Source of the DNA: Malachius bipustulatus
Lineage: Eukaryota; Arthropoda; Insecta; Coleoptera; Melyridae
Assembly: GCA_910589415.1 (NCBI GenBank)
Contig: OU342636.1
Location: forward strand, 4,570,437 to 4,634,436
Direction: 5' to 3'
Length of the DNA: 64,000 nucleotides
Shown: piece after piece, positions 1 through 10,068 of the stretch
Layout of the letters: each line of letters begins with the position of its first letter
Position numbering within the stretch: position 1 is the stretch's first letter
Notes under the pieces: generated by a model
What the model saw: the letters and a program-made list of their open reading frames with translations, nothing else
The model's database searches: none
What the model was told of the DNA's origin: nothing
Program-made: the position numbers and the translations under genes

Positions 1-754
1 ATTTACGAATACCATGACTTTTGGTATGAAAATGTTTGACCAGATATGCTTTACTTTTAGTTTTATATGAACAATGTGCACATTCAAAAATCTCAGATTG
101 TTCTACATGTTTCACTTTAATATGTCTGGAAAGATTCTTTTTATGTGCAGTTTTAAAAGGACAATATTTACATTTAAATAACTCTTTTTTTACATTATGG
201 GTGAGTTCGAGGTGAGTCATTAAGTCACATCTTCGCTCTGCGTTAAATTCACAGTGAGCACATTTGTGAGTATCAATAATAATTTTCATATGAGTTCGTT
301 TAATATGTTTCACGAGATATGCTCTAGTGTTGCTTTTATATGAACAATTTGCACATTCGAATAGTTCAGTTTTTTCTAGATGTTTCGATTTAATATGCCT
401 GTAAACATTCTTTTTTTGTGCAGATTGAAAAGAACAATGATCACATTTGAATAACGTGTTTCTTTGATTATGGGTATGTTCTATGTGAGTAATTAAGTCA
501 CGTCTTTGCGTTGTTTTAAATTCACAGTGAGTACAATTATGAATATCTATAACTTTATAATGAGTTCGTTTCATATGTCTGTTCAGATATGCTCTATTTT
601 GGCTTTTATACGAACAATTTTCACACTCAAAAGTCTCAATATTTTCTTTTTGTTTTAATCTAACACGAAGTTTCCTTTCAACTGGGATATCCTCCAGGTT
701 TGTGGTGTCGTCATCCACTGGATAATTTCTTAATCTAATTTTTATGCCCTTCAT
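1..754 (-). CDS. C2H2 zinc-finger protein, C-terminal part cut by window edge
   Basis: An open frame runs from an ATG at 754-752 to the window edge (251 codons, no stop). An in-frame TAA at 760-758 supports this start, although a splice acceptor just upstream cannot be excluded. After about 45 residues without fingers come seven C2H2 fingers, for example CENCSYKSQNRAYLNRH and CAHCSYKTKSKAYLVKH. The fingers form a three-finger repeat: 1, 4 and 7 share CSYK..RAYL, 2 and 5 share CEF...R.DL.TH, and 3 and 6 share F..A.KKN..RHIK. C2H2 arrays of this kind normally bind DNA in the nucleus, so a transcription factor or TE-silencing role is inferred. It resembles the finger style of the gene at 28106-30857, so the two are probably paralogues. 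No introns are visible within the frame. Confidence 0.85.
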   Translation of the reverse strand, partial: MKGIKIRLRNYPVDDDTTNLEDIPVERKLRVRLKQKENIETFECENCSYKSQNRAYLNRHMKRTHYKVIDIHNCTHCEFKTTQRRDLITHIEHTHNQRNTLFKCDHCSFQSAQKKNVYRHIKSKHLEKTELFECANCSYKSNTRAYLVKHIKRTHMKIIIDTHKCAHCEFNAERRCDLMTHLELTHNVKKELFKCKYCPFKTAHKKNLSRHIKVKHVEQSEIFECAHCSYKTKSKAYLVKHFHTKSHGIRK

Positions 755-993
755 GACTTACGAATATTCTTCAAAGTATCAATCTCCAATGGTAGTCACT
801 ACGTTTTGCTTGCAATTATTTGTTCCAAGTTGATCTTCAGAAAAGATAGCAACTTTCTTTATTCTCTTATAATCCTTATCCCTTGTTTATGGTAAACTTG
901 GGAATCTCTGAATCTTATTGATGTTACTAAAGACCAGTTTACTTCAGTTTATCTGGAAATAAAAATATCAATCAATGGAACTTCAAAGATATA
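755..993. other. 5' flank of the zinc-finger gene
   Basis: AT-rich sequence upstream of the minus-strand zinc-finger ATG. I see no clear TATA box, exon or repeat terminus in it. Confidence 0.3.
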
Positions 994-1382
994 TACAGGG
1001 TGATTGACTGAGACGAAACATTGGAAATATATGGAGAACGATTGAAGGAATGGATTTGAAATTTTAGTTACGGCCACAATGGCATATGATCAATTGAATG
1101 AAAATATTTTCAAGATAACGCACTACCGGTTATACCGAAAATGGCTACCATATTTGTTTTTTCAAATGGAATGCCCCATATATTATTACATTTTCAAATT
1201 GTCTAAAAAAATCCAATAAGAATGGTTTTAACAGTTAGAATTAAAAAGTATATGAGTAATAATTTAAACAAGTGAAAATCTCAATTTTCTAACTTCAAAG
1301 CGTGTTCAAAGTGTACAACGAGAACGGCTCAAGATATCAGAAAACGGCTTGCATGTTCCTATTTTAACTTTTCATCACACTA
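994..1382. repeat. Single arm of foldback family A
   Basis: Begins with TACAGGGTGATTGACTGAG and then follows the same order of motifs as one arm of the palindrome at 16883-17739: 'gaaaatattttcaagataa', an ACCGG site, 'attattacattttcaaattg', 'acaagtgaaaatc', 'aacggctcaagatat', and a 'tgttcctattttaactttt' end. Only one arm is present, so this is a half-copy. Confidence 0.6.
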
Positions 1383-1705
1383 TGTAAAAAGAACCTCGCA
1401 GAATCCTTATGGCGATTGGCTCCCGGTTAAATTTGATGTAATTTTGGGAATTAGTAGTACTGGATGAATAGATCACGAGTCTCCATGGGAATAATCCCAG
1501 GAAAATTCGTTTTCTCGAGATATTCACCTCTAAAAATTGCATTTTTCTGACATTACAGTTAATTAATATGGCTCTTGCATTGACGCACCTTGTGCAAAAT
1601 AAAAATTAAACAAAGTAATTTTGTATTCAGAATGCACATATGCCAGATTGTAACAAAAGCACAAGCGTCTAGGGAGAGCGGCTTGTTTTTAACTAAAAAG
1701 AGGTG

Positions 1706-2012
1706 AAACAATAACATTTTCTGAACGGCGACACATTTGCCCTAATGGTATGGTGAAGACAAGAGATATCGATGTATCAATGGTTATTTCCATCTCATCA
1801 GTCTGACACATCACCACCATCAGAGGAGTGTGCCGATCAGAAAGAAAATCAAAGCATTTAAGCAAACGTTTTGTCGGAAACATAGTGACTTGCAAGGCAA
1901 ATGCCATCTGACGACTGAAAAGTATACAACTTTCAATATGTCATCAGACATATTGACATATCATTATCATACCATTAGGGCAAATGTGTCGTTCAGAAAC
2001 CGTTATTGTTTT
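1706..2012. mobile_element. MITE with ~50-bp inverted termini
   Basis: Left end 'aacaataacattttctgaac' and following 'ggcgacacatttgccctaat' recur inverted at 1963-2012 ('attagggcaaatgtgtcgtt' then 'cagaaaccgttattg'). The region 1706-2068 is absent from the related copy at 63770-63780, where 'aactaagaag' runs directly into 'agctggatct'. Flanks 'aaagaggtg' and 'aaaaaggtg' may be a target-site duplication. No coding capacity. Confidence 0.6.
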
Positions 2013-2127
2013 TCAATAATCGGATATTAATTAAATTGATATAATATTATATCACTTAGTTCCTTAAAAAAAGGTGGATTTTATTTTATTTTTGATCTGA
2101 CCAAAACCGGACAAGGTCGAGCCAGTT

Positions 2128-3003
2128 TATACCGGGTGTCCCAGACTTAATTGACCAGGCCATATCTCATATACAGGTTGAGATAATCAAGCCGAATAAA
2201 AGACATATTATTATAATTTTTCAAGCTGTATAACATGACAGCATGAAAACAACCCCCACTTCAACATCCCTTAAGTTACAGCCCCCACTCTTAAAACAAT
2301 GAATAGCACCCTGTATATGTTTTTGTATATTCAAAATCAGTATTCGATTGTCTATTCAGATGATTTTTCAGATTCAAAATTGGTTGAGAAATAACCAAGA
2401 AAAAGTTCATCAAGGTGGTCATCACTTTTTATCTTAACTTTCTCTGCGATTACTTTTGCTGTCAAAATTTATCGATATTTAGTCATAGTTTTTAACAGGC
2501 AGGTGATAGTTATTATTATAATTAAAGTCCAAACAATTTATTTATTAATAATTCTGATTTATTGGGAAATTTTAAAAAATAAAACAAGAGACAAATCACT
2601 TTATCATGAACCTTAATGATGACTGTGACCTGCTAATTAAAAACTATGACCAAAATATTGATAAATTTTGACAGCTAAAGTGATTCAGAGAAAGTTCAGA
2701 TAAAAAGTCATGACCACCTTGATGAACCTTTTCTTGGTTATTTCTCAACCAATTTTGAATCTGAAAAATCATCTGAATAGACAATCGAATACTGGTTTTG
2801 AATATACAAAAACATATACAGGGTGCTATTCATTTTTTAAGGGTGGGGGCTGTAACTTAGAGGATGTTGGAGTGGGGGTTGTTTTCATGATGTCATGTTA
2901 TACAGCTTGAAAAATTATAATAATATGCCTTTTATTCGGCTCGATTATCTCAACCTGTATATGAGATATGGCCTGGTCAATTAAGTCTGGGACACCCGGT
3001 ATA
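2128..3003. mobile_element. Foldback element, 876 bp, long inverted arms
   Basis: Starts TATACCGGGTGTCCCAGAC and ends with its exact reverse complement. The arms match inward for several hundred bp ('gaccaggccatatctcatat', 'caaggtggtcatcac' and their inverses at about 2710 and 2965). A TA duplication is supported by the empty site at 63834, where 'caacaTAggtatc' replaces the insert. Non-coding; short ORFs inside are chance. Confidence 0.8.
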
Positions 3004-3298
3004 GGTATGTAAAGGCTGGAGATATAAAACCGATTAAATTACAAAAAAAGTTGAGCAATTTAGTAGGTATCTACCTTGAATAATATGTTTAGTGCTCAAA
3101 GAAATCTTTTATTATTTCGAGCTGAAATATGTCTAATATTTAATTCCTTAAGAACTCCATCATTTAGTTATTAGGGATTAATAACTAAAATTTGGTAAAA
3201 ATAACTTAATTTGGTAGCAATCAAAGGACAAAAGGGATAAAAAGTGCAACTTTAGGATATTTTACACAAACATACAGGGTATTACTACAAATTTAGAT

Positions 3299-6076
3299 AT
3301 GGTAAGGCTACAAAATGTAAATAATAAATACGATATTGTGATGCTGTCGGAAACACATCAGACTGAAAACATTTTAGATAATGAAATTGAAATTAAAGGT
3401 TATACATTAATAAGAAATGATTCAGATTCGAGACATACAGGTGGAACTATAGTTTATATAAAAAAAAATATTGTAGTAGTAAGCTCAAAAGAAATATATC
3501 GAAATATGTATTGGTTTCAAAGCGTTACTGTAGTATATAAAAATGAAAGGTTCAACTTAAATGTGGTTTATAGATCGCCACAAAACAATGCAAACATATT
3601 TTTAGATGAATTTGCGGAAATACTTTCAGAAAAGGAAGAAAACAATAATGAATCAAACATTATACTAGGCGATTTTAATATCGATTTGATGACTAAAGAA
3701 GCTAAATCAAATAGAATGTTGCAAGTAATTAATGATGAAGGTTTCATACAGCTGATACAAAGTCCAACAAGAATAACAAGTGAAAGTAGGACATTATTAG
3801 ATTATTGTATTGTGGATAAACATGTCACATATAGGTATGAAATGGATATTATAAACAATAACGATGACAAAATTACTGACCACGCGATCTTAGAAATAAA
3901 CATAGGTATCGAGAATAAGAATAAAAACATGATAGTGCAAAATAAGCAAAAAGAAATAACGAGGATAAAAAATTATGATTCTGATAAATTTAGAGATAAA
4001 TTGGATAAAGTAAATTGGATAAATATGGAAAATTTGAATTTTCAAGACAGATGGACGGAACTAGTCAAAAAACTGCAGGAAACTGTAAATACATTTGTAG
4101 TTAAAAAAGAAATAAAATTTTTAGAAGTAACAAATCTGTGGTATGGGAAAAAATTAAATTTAATGAAAAAAGAAAATGTTTATTTGTACAAAAAAGCAAA
4201 GTTTTCTAATTTAAAAGAGGACTGGAATAGATATAATTCAAACAAAAAAGAATACCACAGAGAAATTAAACAAGCAAAGAATAAATACATACAGGAAAAA
4301 TTAAACAAGTGCATGGACGACTCTAAGGCTACATGGAGAGTCTTAAAAGAATTGTTAAGAAATGAGCAAACAAATGACATTGAATATATTGAAATTGATG
4401 GTGAATTAATTACAAATAAAAATGATATATCGCATAAAATGAATGACTATTTCATAGATAGTATAACAGAGTTAAATAGGAATATTCCACGCTCGAAATA
4501 TAGAGAAGATATTGTTATTTCCAAGGATACTTTTAAATTTAGGCCTGTTACAATTTCAGAAGTCAAAGAAAAATTGAAGGTCATGAAGAATAAAAATGAT
4601 TTAGGAAAGATTAATAAGACTATAATAATTGATGCACTACCAATAATGGCGGTGTATTTGACAAATATCATAAATGAGACTATCTCTCGAGGTGAGTATC
4701 CCGCATGTTTAAAAAATTCAGTTGTTATTCCAGTTCCAAAAATCAAAACAGCAAAAAAATGTAGTGATTACAGGCCAATAAACATGATGCCGACACTCGA
4801 AAAACTAATCGAAATGATAATAAAACATCAAATGGTAGAATTTATTGACAATACAGGTATATTGATTGAGGAACAGTCTGGTTTCAGAGAAAATCACTCT
4901 TGTGAAACGGCACTATGTGCAGTAATCAATGAGTGGAAAGAGCGAATGAGCATGGGCAAGACTACAATTGCAGTGTTTCTGGACTTTAAACGTGCATTTG
5001 AGACAATAGATAGGACCATTTTATTAAATAAATTAGAGAAATACGGTTTCAAAAATGAAGGGCTATCAGTGATAAGAAGCTTCCTGGAGGATAGAACACA
5101 ACAAGTACTTGTAAACGGGATACTATCCAGTAAAAAACATATAAATCTAGGAGTTCCCCAGGGAACAGTGTTAGGGCCATTATTGTTTATATTGTATATC
5201 AATGACATTAAAAGAGCTTTGGAATACTGCAGCATTAAAATGTTTGCGGATGACACATTATTGTATGTAAGTGGTAACGACATAAATGATTTAGTGAACA
5301 AAATGAACAGTGATTTAGATAGAATAGTGGAATACTTGTATTATAATAAATTAAAACTGAATTTGGAGAAAACAAAATCGATGATTTTAACAAGAAATAA
5401 AAAAGTGAAGAAAACAGTTGATATTGTAATAGACGGTAAAAAGATTGATATTGCAGAAAATATGAAATACTTAGGTGTAATCATAGATGATAAGTTGAAT
5501 TTTAATGAACACACAGATTATATTTGTAGGAAAATAGCACAAAGAATAGGTGTATTGAGTAGACTAAAAAACAAACTTGATTACTCGCAGAAAATCATGG
5601 TAGCTAGGTCAATGATTTGTTGTTATTATGAATACGTCCCGTCTATTATGTTATCGTTTAGTAAGAATCAAATTGACAGGTTACAAAAATTACAGAACAA
5701 ATTAATGAGGACAGTTTTAAAAGTTAATAGAAGAGCCCATATTTCTGATATGCTTGATAGCTTAGGATGGATGTCTGTCGAACAAAGAATAAAGTATAAT
5801 AGTATTAAGATGGTGTTTAATATAGTTAATAATCAAGGATTTCCGAATTACTTAAGAAAATATATCAGTTATAAAAAAGACAGAAATTATGAAATGCAGC
5901 TTAGAAATGACGAACATTTGGCGCTAATGAGACCAATAAATGAGTTACATAGAAACTCATTTTTCTATAAAAGTTTTGATTTATATAATTGTTTACCAAC
6001 AAAGTTAAAAAATGAAACAAATTTGAATGCATTTAAAAGACTGCTAAGTCAGTACATAAAAAATCCGAACAATTAG
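3299..6076 (+). CDS. LINE ORF2: apurinic-type endonuclease plus reverse transcriptase, intact
   Basis: A 925-codon frame without stops. The N-terminal ~220 residues are an endonuclease-exonuclease-phosphatase domain (LSETH, GDFNIDL, DYCIVD, ITDHA). The reverse transcriptase follows at about residues 400-700 with DYRPI, LDFKRAFETID (motif A), GVPQGTVLGPLLF and FADDTLLY (motif C), then a conserved LINE C-terminus. The product nicks target DNA and copies its own RNA there. The frame is open upstream to 3218, after a TAG at 3215-3217, and encodes FYTNIQGI before the first ATG. That is the expected N-terminal strand of the endonuclease, so translation may begin upstream or the 5' end is truncated. 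No ORF1 is seen. Jockey/CR1-like by motif style; clade not certain. It lies just right of the 2128-3003 foldback. Confidence 0.88.
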   Translation: MVRLQNVNNKYDIVMLSETHQTENILDNEIEIKGYTLIRNDSDSRHTGGTIVYIKKNIVVVSSKEIYRNMYWFQSVTVVYKNERFNLNVVYRSPQNNANIFLDEFAEILSEKEENNNESNIILGDFNIDLMTKEAKSNRMLQVINDEGFIQLIQSPTRITSESRTLLDYCIVDKHVTYRYEMDIINNNDDKITDHAILEINIGIENKNKNMIVQNKQKEITRIKNYDSDKFRDKLDKVNWINMENLNFQDRWTELVKKLQETVNTFVVKKEIKFLEVTNLWYGKKLNLMKKENVYLYKKAKFSNLKEDWNRYNSNKKEYHREIKQAKNKYIQEKLNKCMDDSKATWRVLKELLRNEQTNDIEYIEIDGELITNKNDISHKMNDYFIDSITELNRNIPRSKYREDIVISKDTFKFRPVTISEVKEKLKVMKNKNDLGKINKTIIIDALPIMAVYLTNIINETISRGEYPACLKNSVVIPVPKIKTAKKCSDYRPINMMPTLEKLIEMIIKHQMVEFIDNTGILIEEQSGFRENHSCETALCAVINEWKERMSMGKTTIAVFLDFKRAFETIDRTILLNKLEKYGFKNEGLSVIRSFLEDRTQQVLVNGILSSKKHINLGVPQGTVLGPLLFILYINDIKRALEYCSIKMFADDTLLYVSGNDINDLVNKMNSDLDRIVEYLYYNKLKLNLEKTKSMILTRNKKVKKTVDIVIDGKKIDIAENMKYLGVIIDDKLNFNEHTDYICRKIAQRIGVLSRLKNKLDYSQKIMVARSMICCYYEYVPSIMLSFSKNQIDRLQKLQNKLMRTVLKVNRRAHISDMLDSLGWMSVEQRIKYNSIKMVFNIVNNQGFPNYLRKYISYKKDRNYEMQLRNDEHLALMRPINELHRNSFFYKSFDLYNCLPTKLKNETNLNAFKRLLSQYIKNPNN

Positions 6077-6205
6077 CTAGTAAGAAAAATGTATAGGAAA
6101 GTAGGTTTGATTTAGTGTAGATTTAATTAAGTATTATATATGGTATTATAGTTATAAAGAATGTAATATTCTAGAAAAATAAAGATTATTATTATTATAT
6201 TATAA
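6077..6205 (+). repeat. LINE 3' UTR and (ATT)n tail
   Basis: Short 3' UTR with 'gaaaaataaagattattatt', giving an AATAAA-like signal followed by an ATT microsatellite tail, typical of LINEs that end in a simple repeat rather than poly(A). Confidence 0.6.
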
Positions 6206-6760
6206 CTAAATTATTTTCCATAAAATTTGAACTCATTACAGTCATCAACGACTTATTACAGTCTTTTTTCTTGGTTTACCTCTTTTGTCAAATGATTTTC
6301 TTATTTTTCTACACAAACGATAATAGTCATTATTGACTACTCAATCTATTTCCTTTTATGTCAAATCAGTTTCAGTGACAGTATTATAAACATTGGAAAA
6401 GCATTTGGTATAAAGGGAATCTTATTTGACAAGAAAATCACACACATTTGATAAATGGGAAAATTATTTGACAAATTTGGAAAAGCAATTGACAAAAGAC
6501 GAAAATCAAAAGAAGATGACTGTAAATTCCTAAATAAGTCCATCATTATTAGTGACTTGAAGTGAAAACTCAAAAGAAAAGAAAGTCAACTTTTCTTTTT
6601 CTTATGGCTGTCATACTTGATTTTAAAACCATCAGATTACAAGAAAAATTTGCTGTTCGTTGATGTATCATACTTGTACATTTGTGTTAAAAAATCAAAT
6701 AAAGTAAAAATTGTTAAAATCGAACAGAGTTCAATTCTTTTTTGCCTCTGCAGAAAAAAA
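6206..6760. other. AT-rich spacer
   Basis: No gene found. It contains repeated 'tttgacaa/tgac' words ('catttgataaatgg', 'ttatttgacaaatttgg') that look like decayed local repeats. Confidence 0.3.
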
Positions 6761-7036
6761 TTAACACTGTAAATGCTCTTTGTTTTCGAGACATAGTGCC
6801 TTTCTTCTGGAAATGTCATCTCTAAATTTTTGTATTACATCCTCCGGAGTTAACTTGGATTGCTTCCTTGATGCGATCTCACAAATCTGCAACCCTAATA
6901 AGATTGGTTTAGTGCATTTGTGCAACTTTTTTTCCGCGTCCATATACTTGTCCACAGCTCCTCCTACACTTGCATGAAATCACTTTATTAATTTATCCGG
7001 ACTAGGACCCATTGCTGTGTACCAAGTCCATTTTTT
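6761..7036 (-). pseudogene. Unrecognised conserved-looking reading frame with one internal TGA
   Basis: On the minus strand a frame of 64-70 codons ends at 6761 (KLTPEDVIQKFRDDI, then LCLENKEHLQC at the C-terminus). Immediately upstream in the same frame a TGA at 6982-6980 is preceded by MGPSPDKLIK and by KWTWYTA. The composition (charged, amphipathic, W/F/H-containing) looks like real protein rather than AT-rich noise, and TGA sits where TGG would give an unbroken frame. I do not recognise the family. It could be a processed pseudogene, a transposon-encoded protein relic or a chance ORF. Confidence 0.35.
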
Positions 7037-7166
7037 TTCACTTCATTCGAGTGTTTTTTTTTTTTTTTTTTTTTGTTTCATTTCTCTCACCGAATTCAAG
7101 CAATATGATGACATAATTCGGTGAAAGATAAAATTAAAAAATTTTCAAACGAATAATTAGAGATAG

Positions 7167-8178
7167 TACAGGGTGGTTTAACTGGCCATTGGGATCTCCT
7201 AAACCATAAGAGATACAGAGTCAGTTGAATTGAAGAAAAGTTACACAATTTTATGCCTAATAAGAATCTGAAAAAAAATTTAAGATAATTTCAGTAGTCA
7301 ATTGTTGAAATATCCTGAAAAAAATTAAAAATCGAGATTTCTTACTTTCATGATATCTTTTTTACTTTTGAAAATTAATGATTCATTTTTTGTAGGTTAA
7401 CAAAAGTCATTCACTTGACATCACAAATATTTTCAAAGCAAACTAGATCCTAGAGTTTTCTAGTCAATTTTTGTTTTTCTTATGGCCGCCATATTTTTTT
7501 TATGTTATTTTGTGGAAAAAAAATCATGGAAACCATAAATCTCCTACATTTAGAAATTAAAAATAAAAAATTGATTATTTTTAACACCATATTGGCCTTA
7601 AAAAAACATTTAACAAAAAATATTTAAATAAAAAAAAATATAAAAATTTATGTCGAAAAAAAAATATCTTCATTGAATAATAATTATAAGCAAAAACCAT
7701 TCATCGAAAAACCAAGACAAGCTTCTAAGAAAAATATTTTCATTATTTTCGAAAAAAATATTAAATTTTGAAAAAAGTTATTTTGAATTTTATAGATTTT
7801 TGGTTAAATTGATTTTTTTTAATGCCGAATGACATGAAAAAAAAAACAATATGGCGGCCATAAGAGAAACAAAAGTTGACTATACAACCTCTAGGACCTA
7901 GACGACTTTGAGAATTTTTGTGATGTGGAATGGAGAGCTTTTGATGACATAATGTGAACATATGAATTTTTTTTTGATTTGAAATATTAAAAAAAGTATG
8001 CCAAAAATAAAAATCTCAATTTGTTAGTTTTTTTTCAGGATATTACAGCAACGACTGAAATAATTTTATTTTTTTCAAATTCTTAATAAGCACAAAATTG
8101 TGCTATGTTCTCTAATTTAACAGACTCTTTATCTCCTATGGTTTAGGAGATCCCAATAGTGAGCCAGTTGAAAAAAGT
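7167..8178. mobile_element. Foldback family B, ~1.0 kb
   Basis: Starts TACAGGGTGGTTTAACTGG; the right end carries the inverse of 'attgggatctcctaaaccat' at 8134-8154. The internal block 'caatttttgtttttcttatg' with 'gccgccatatt' near 7470-7495 is inverted at 7850-7875. The same internal block occurs at 27440-27480, 38690-38715, 39000-39020 and 44475-44505. Non-coding. Confidence 0.65.
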
Positions 8179-8997
8179 CTTAATTTTTTTTTGCAATAAC
8201 TCGGCTCTCCGTTACTTTTTGTTGTTTTTTTTTACGATCTACAATTTAGGTGATGTACATTTTTCACCTACCGTTCATCGTTTCCATAGGAAATTCAGGT
8301 ACTGAAACTTGTTTTTTTGCTGTTTTCTTCTTTCTCGTGATACACAAAAAAACGTCTATTATCAACCTTGAGCAAATGGAATAAGTACCTACCTGCAATA
8401 TATTTTTCAATTTTTTATTTTAGTCCAAACTTACGATTCTTCAAGCGCTGTAAGTCACTATAATAAGACTGTAACATGCGTAGACTTCATAACTTGCACG
8501 GATGTATTATTATACATCTGTCATAACGGATTAACGGTTGTTGGGGGAAATAACTGAGGTACAACATAAATAAATAAACCAGCCAAATTATGAATCACAC
8601 ACATGCAATTTATTATGCAAATATTTTTTTTTGTTGGAAAAAATGACAATTGAAGGATGAAGGAAGCCCGTTTTTTATATTTATATTTTTTGATATCTGA
8701 ACAACGATGAACGGTAGGTGAAAAATGTACGACCTAAACTGCAGAGCCGAGTTATTGCAAAAAAATTAAGACTTTTTTCAAGATGACGGAGAATGCACTG
8801 AAACCTTGGTAGAAAATTTGAAGTTAAGTTTTTTAAGTCCCCCTTACACAACTGAGTCAAGGAACATCCTGTATGAATTTTTTCTACATCCGTAGAAAGT
8901 AAATCGAATAACAAAATTGATCTGTTTTTGCATTTTATTTTTAAACTCAAAACTGAAAGATTCATTGCCAATTTTTGACACACCCGGTATATCAACA
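8169..8997. repeat. Second palindromic repeat abutting family B
   Basis: 8169-8290 ('gaaaaaagtcttaattttt', 'gcaataactcggctc', 'acatttttcacctaccgttc') is inverted at 8695-8783. The right part to 8997 ends in CACACCCGGTATA, a terminus like those of other foldbacks here, so this is probably a separate element inserted next to or inside the 7167-8178 copy. Confidence 0.5.
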
Positions 8998-9289
8998 TCT
9001 GAAAATTATGTTTTTATATCTATTTTATATTATCTTGGTAAACATTAAATTAAATTAAAATTGATTTTACCATGATTATGAAATTTCCAGAGTGTTGTGA
9101 CTGTCGGTCTCTGTGGGCTAATCGATGGATTTTTTCAAAAGTTTTATTTTGGACTATACCTACAGTGTTCTATATGAGAATGAAACGAGAGAGAGAAGTG
9201 TAAGATTTGCAATGTTGCCAACTACGCAATTGAAAGTTAACCATATTAAAATTTTAGCTATAGCTAACTAATCACAGATTACCTAATTT

Positions 9290-9753
9290 TTCTTATGAGC
9301 AACTGTCCCTTAGTGTACAACGAAAATGGGTCCAGATACAGGCAAACTGCTTCGATGCTCCTATTTTAATTTTTTGTAATATGTAGATTAAATCTTTATA
9401 CAGGGTGATAAAAAATCAGAGATTTCGTAACACGTCACTAATAAATAAAAAACACAAATAGTCAAATGTTTCTGTACCCTGGAATAGAACATAAAAAGTT
9501 GAAGCCATGTTTGTATATCTTGAGCCATTTTCGTGTATCTTGAGCCATTTTCGCTGTACACCGCCTTGAAGTTTGAAAATTGCGATTTTCACTTGTTTAT
9601 ATTTCCTAATGTACCCAATTTAAGCCCCCACGAGAAAAAAACTAGTCTTATTCTCACACAACCCAAAAAATGCAATTACATAGGAGCATTCCATTTAAAA
9701 ACCATAATTCATCGAGAGACTAACTCATATTAGCTGGGACATCCTGTATATTG
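9290..9753. repeat. Degraded copy of foldback family A
   Basis: Contains the family's loop region ('tttatacagggtgataaaaa') flanked by 'gctcctattttaattttttg' and inverted 'taaaaagttgaagccatg', then 'ttgaaaattgcgattttcac' and 'acatcctgtata' at the right end. A 19-20 bp unit 'tatcttgagccattttcg' is tandemly duplicated at 9516-9551, a small local duplication. Confidence 0.55.
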
Positions 9754-10068
9754 GTGTACAGTGATTTTACATTGAGATGGATTCGAATGGTCCTGCCATT
9801 TTGGTTTTAATGGTGATTTTTTTTAAATCGAATTAATCTTTTATGCAGTGGTTATTTTTGTAGGTTATATTTTGCAGGATTTTAAAGGTATTTTTTGTGG
9901 GTTTAAATGAGAGCATATATTTTTATATATGTTGTATATTGTGAAGTTTTTTGACTGTGATTTCATCTACGTATTTGTTGTTTTTCAGTGTTTTGATGAA
10001 AGTATTATAACGAGACCGCTCTGGAAAATTCTATTCGTTTTCTTGAAAATTCTAGTCTACCATTTGCT
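9754..10068. other. Spacer left of an LTR
   Basis: T-rich, no gene or repeat terminus identified. Confidence 0.25.

Larger units (their letters stand above)
1388..3010 (+). repeat. Dispersed repeat R, copy 1 (interrupted by two MITEs)
   Basis: The stretches 1400-1450, 1550-1700, 2070-2127 and 3002-3010 match 63535-63840 in the same order (for example 'atttgatgtaattttggga' and 'gcttgttttt(g)aacta', then 'gatctgaccaaaa'). The copy at the right end of the window lacks the inserts at 1706-2068 and 2128-3003, so it serves as an empty site for both. The nature of the repeat itself is unknown; I see no ORF. Confidence 0.65.
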
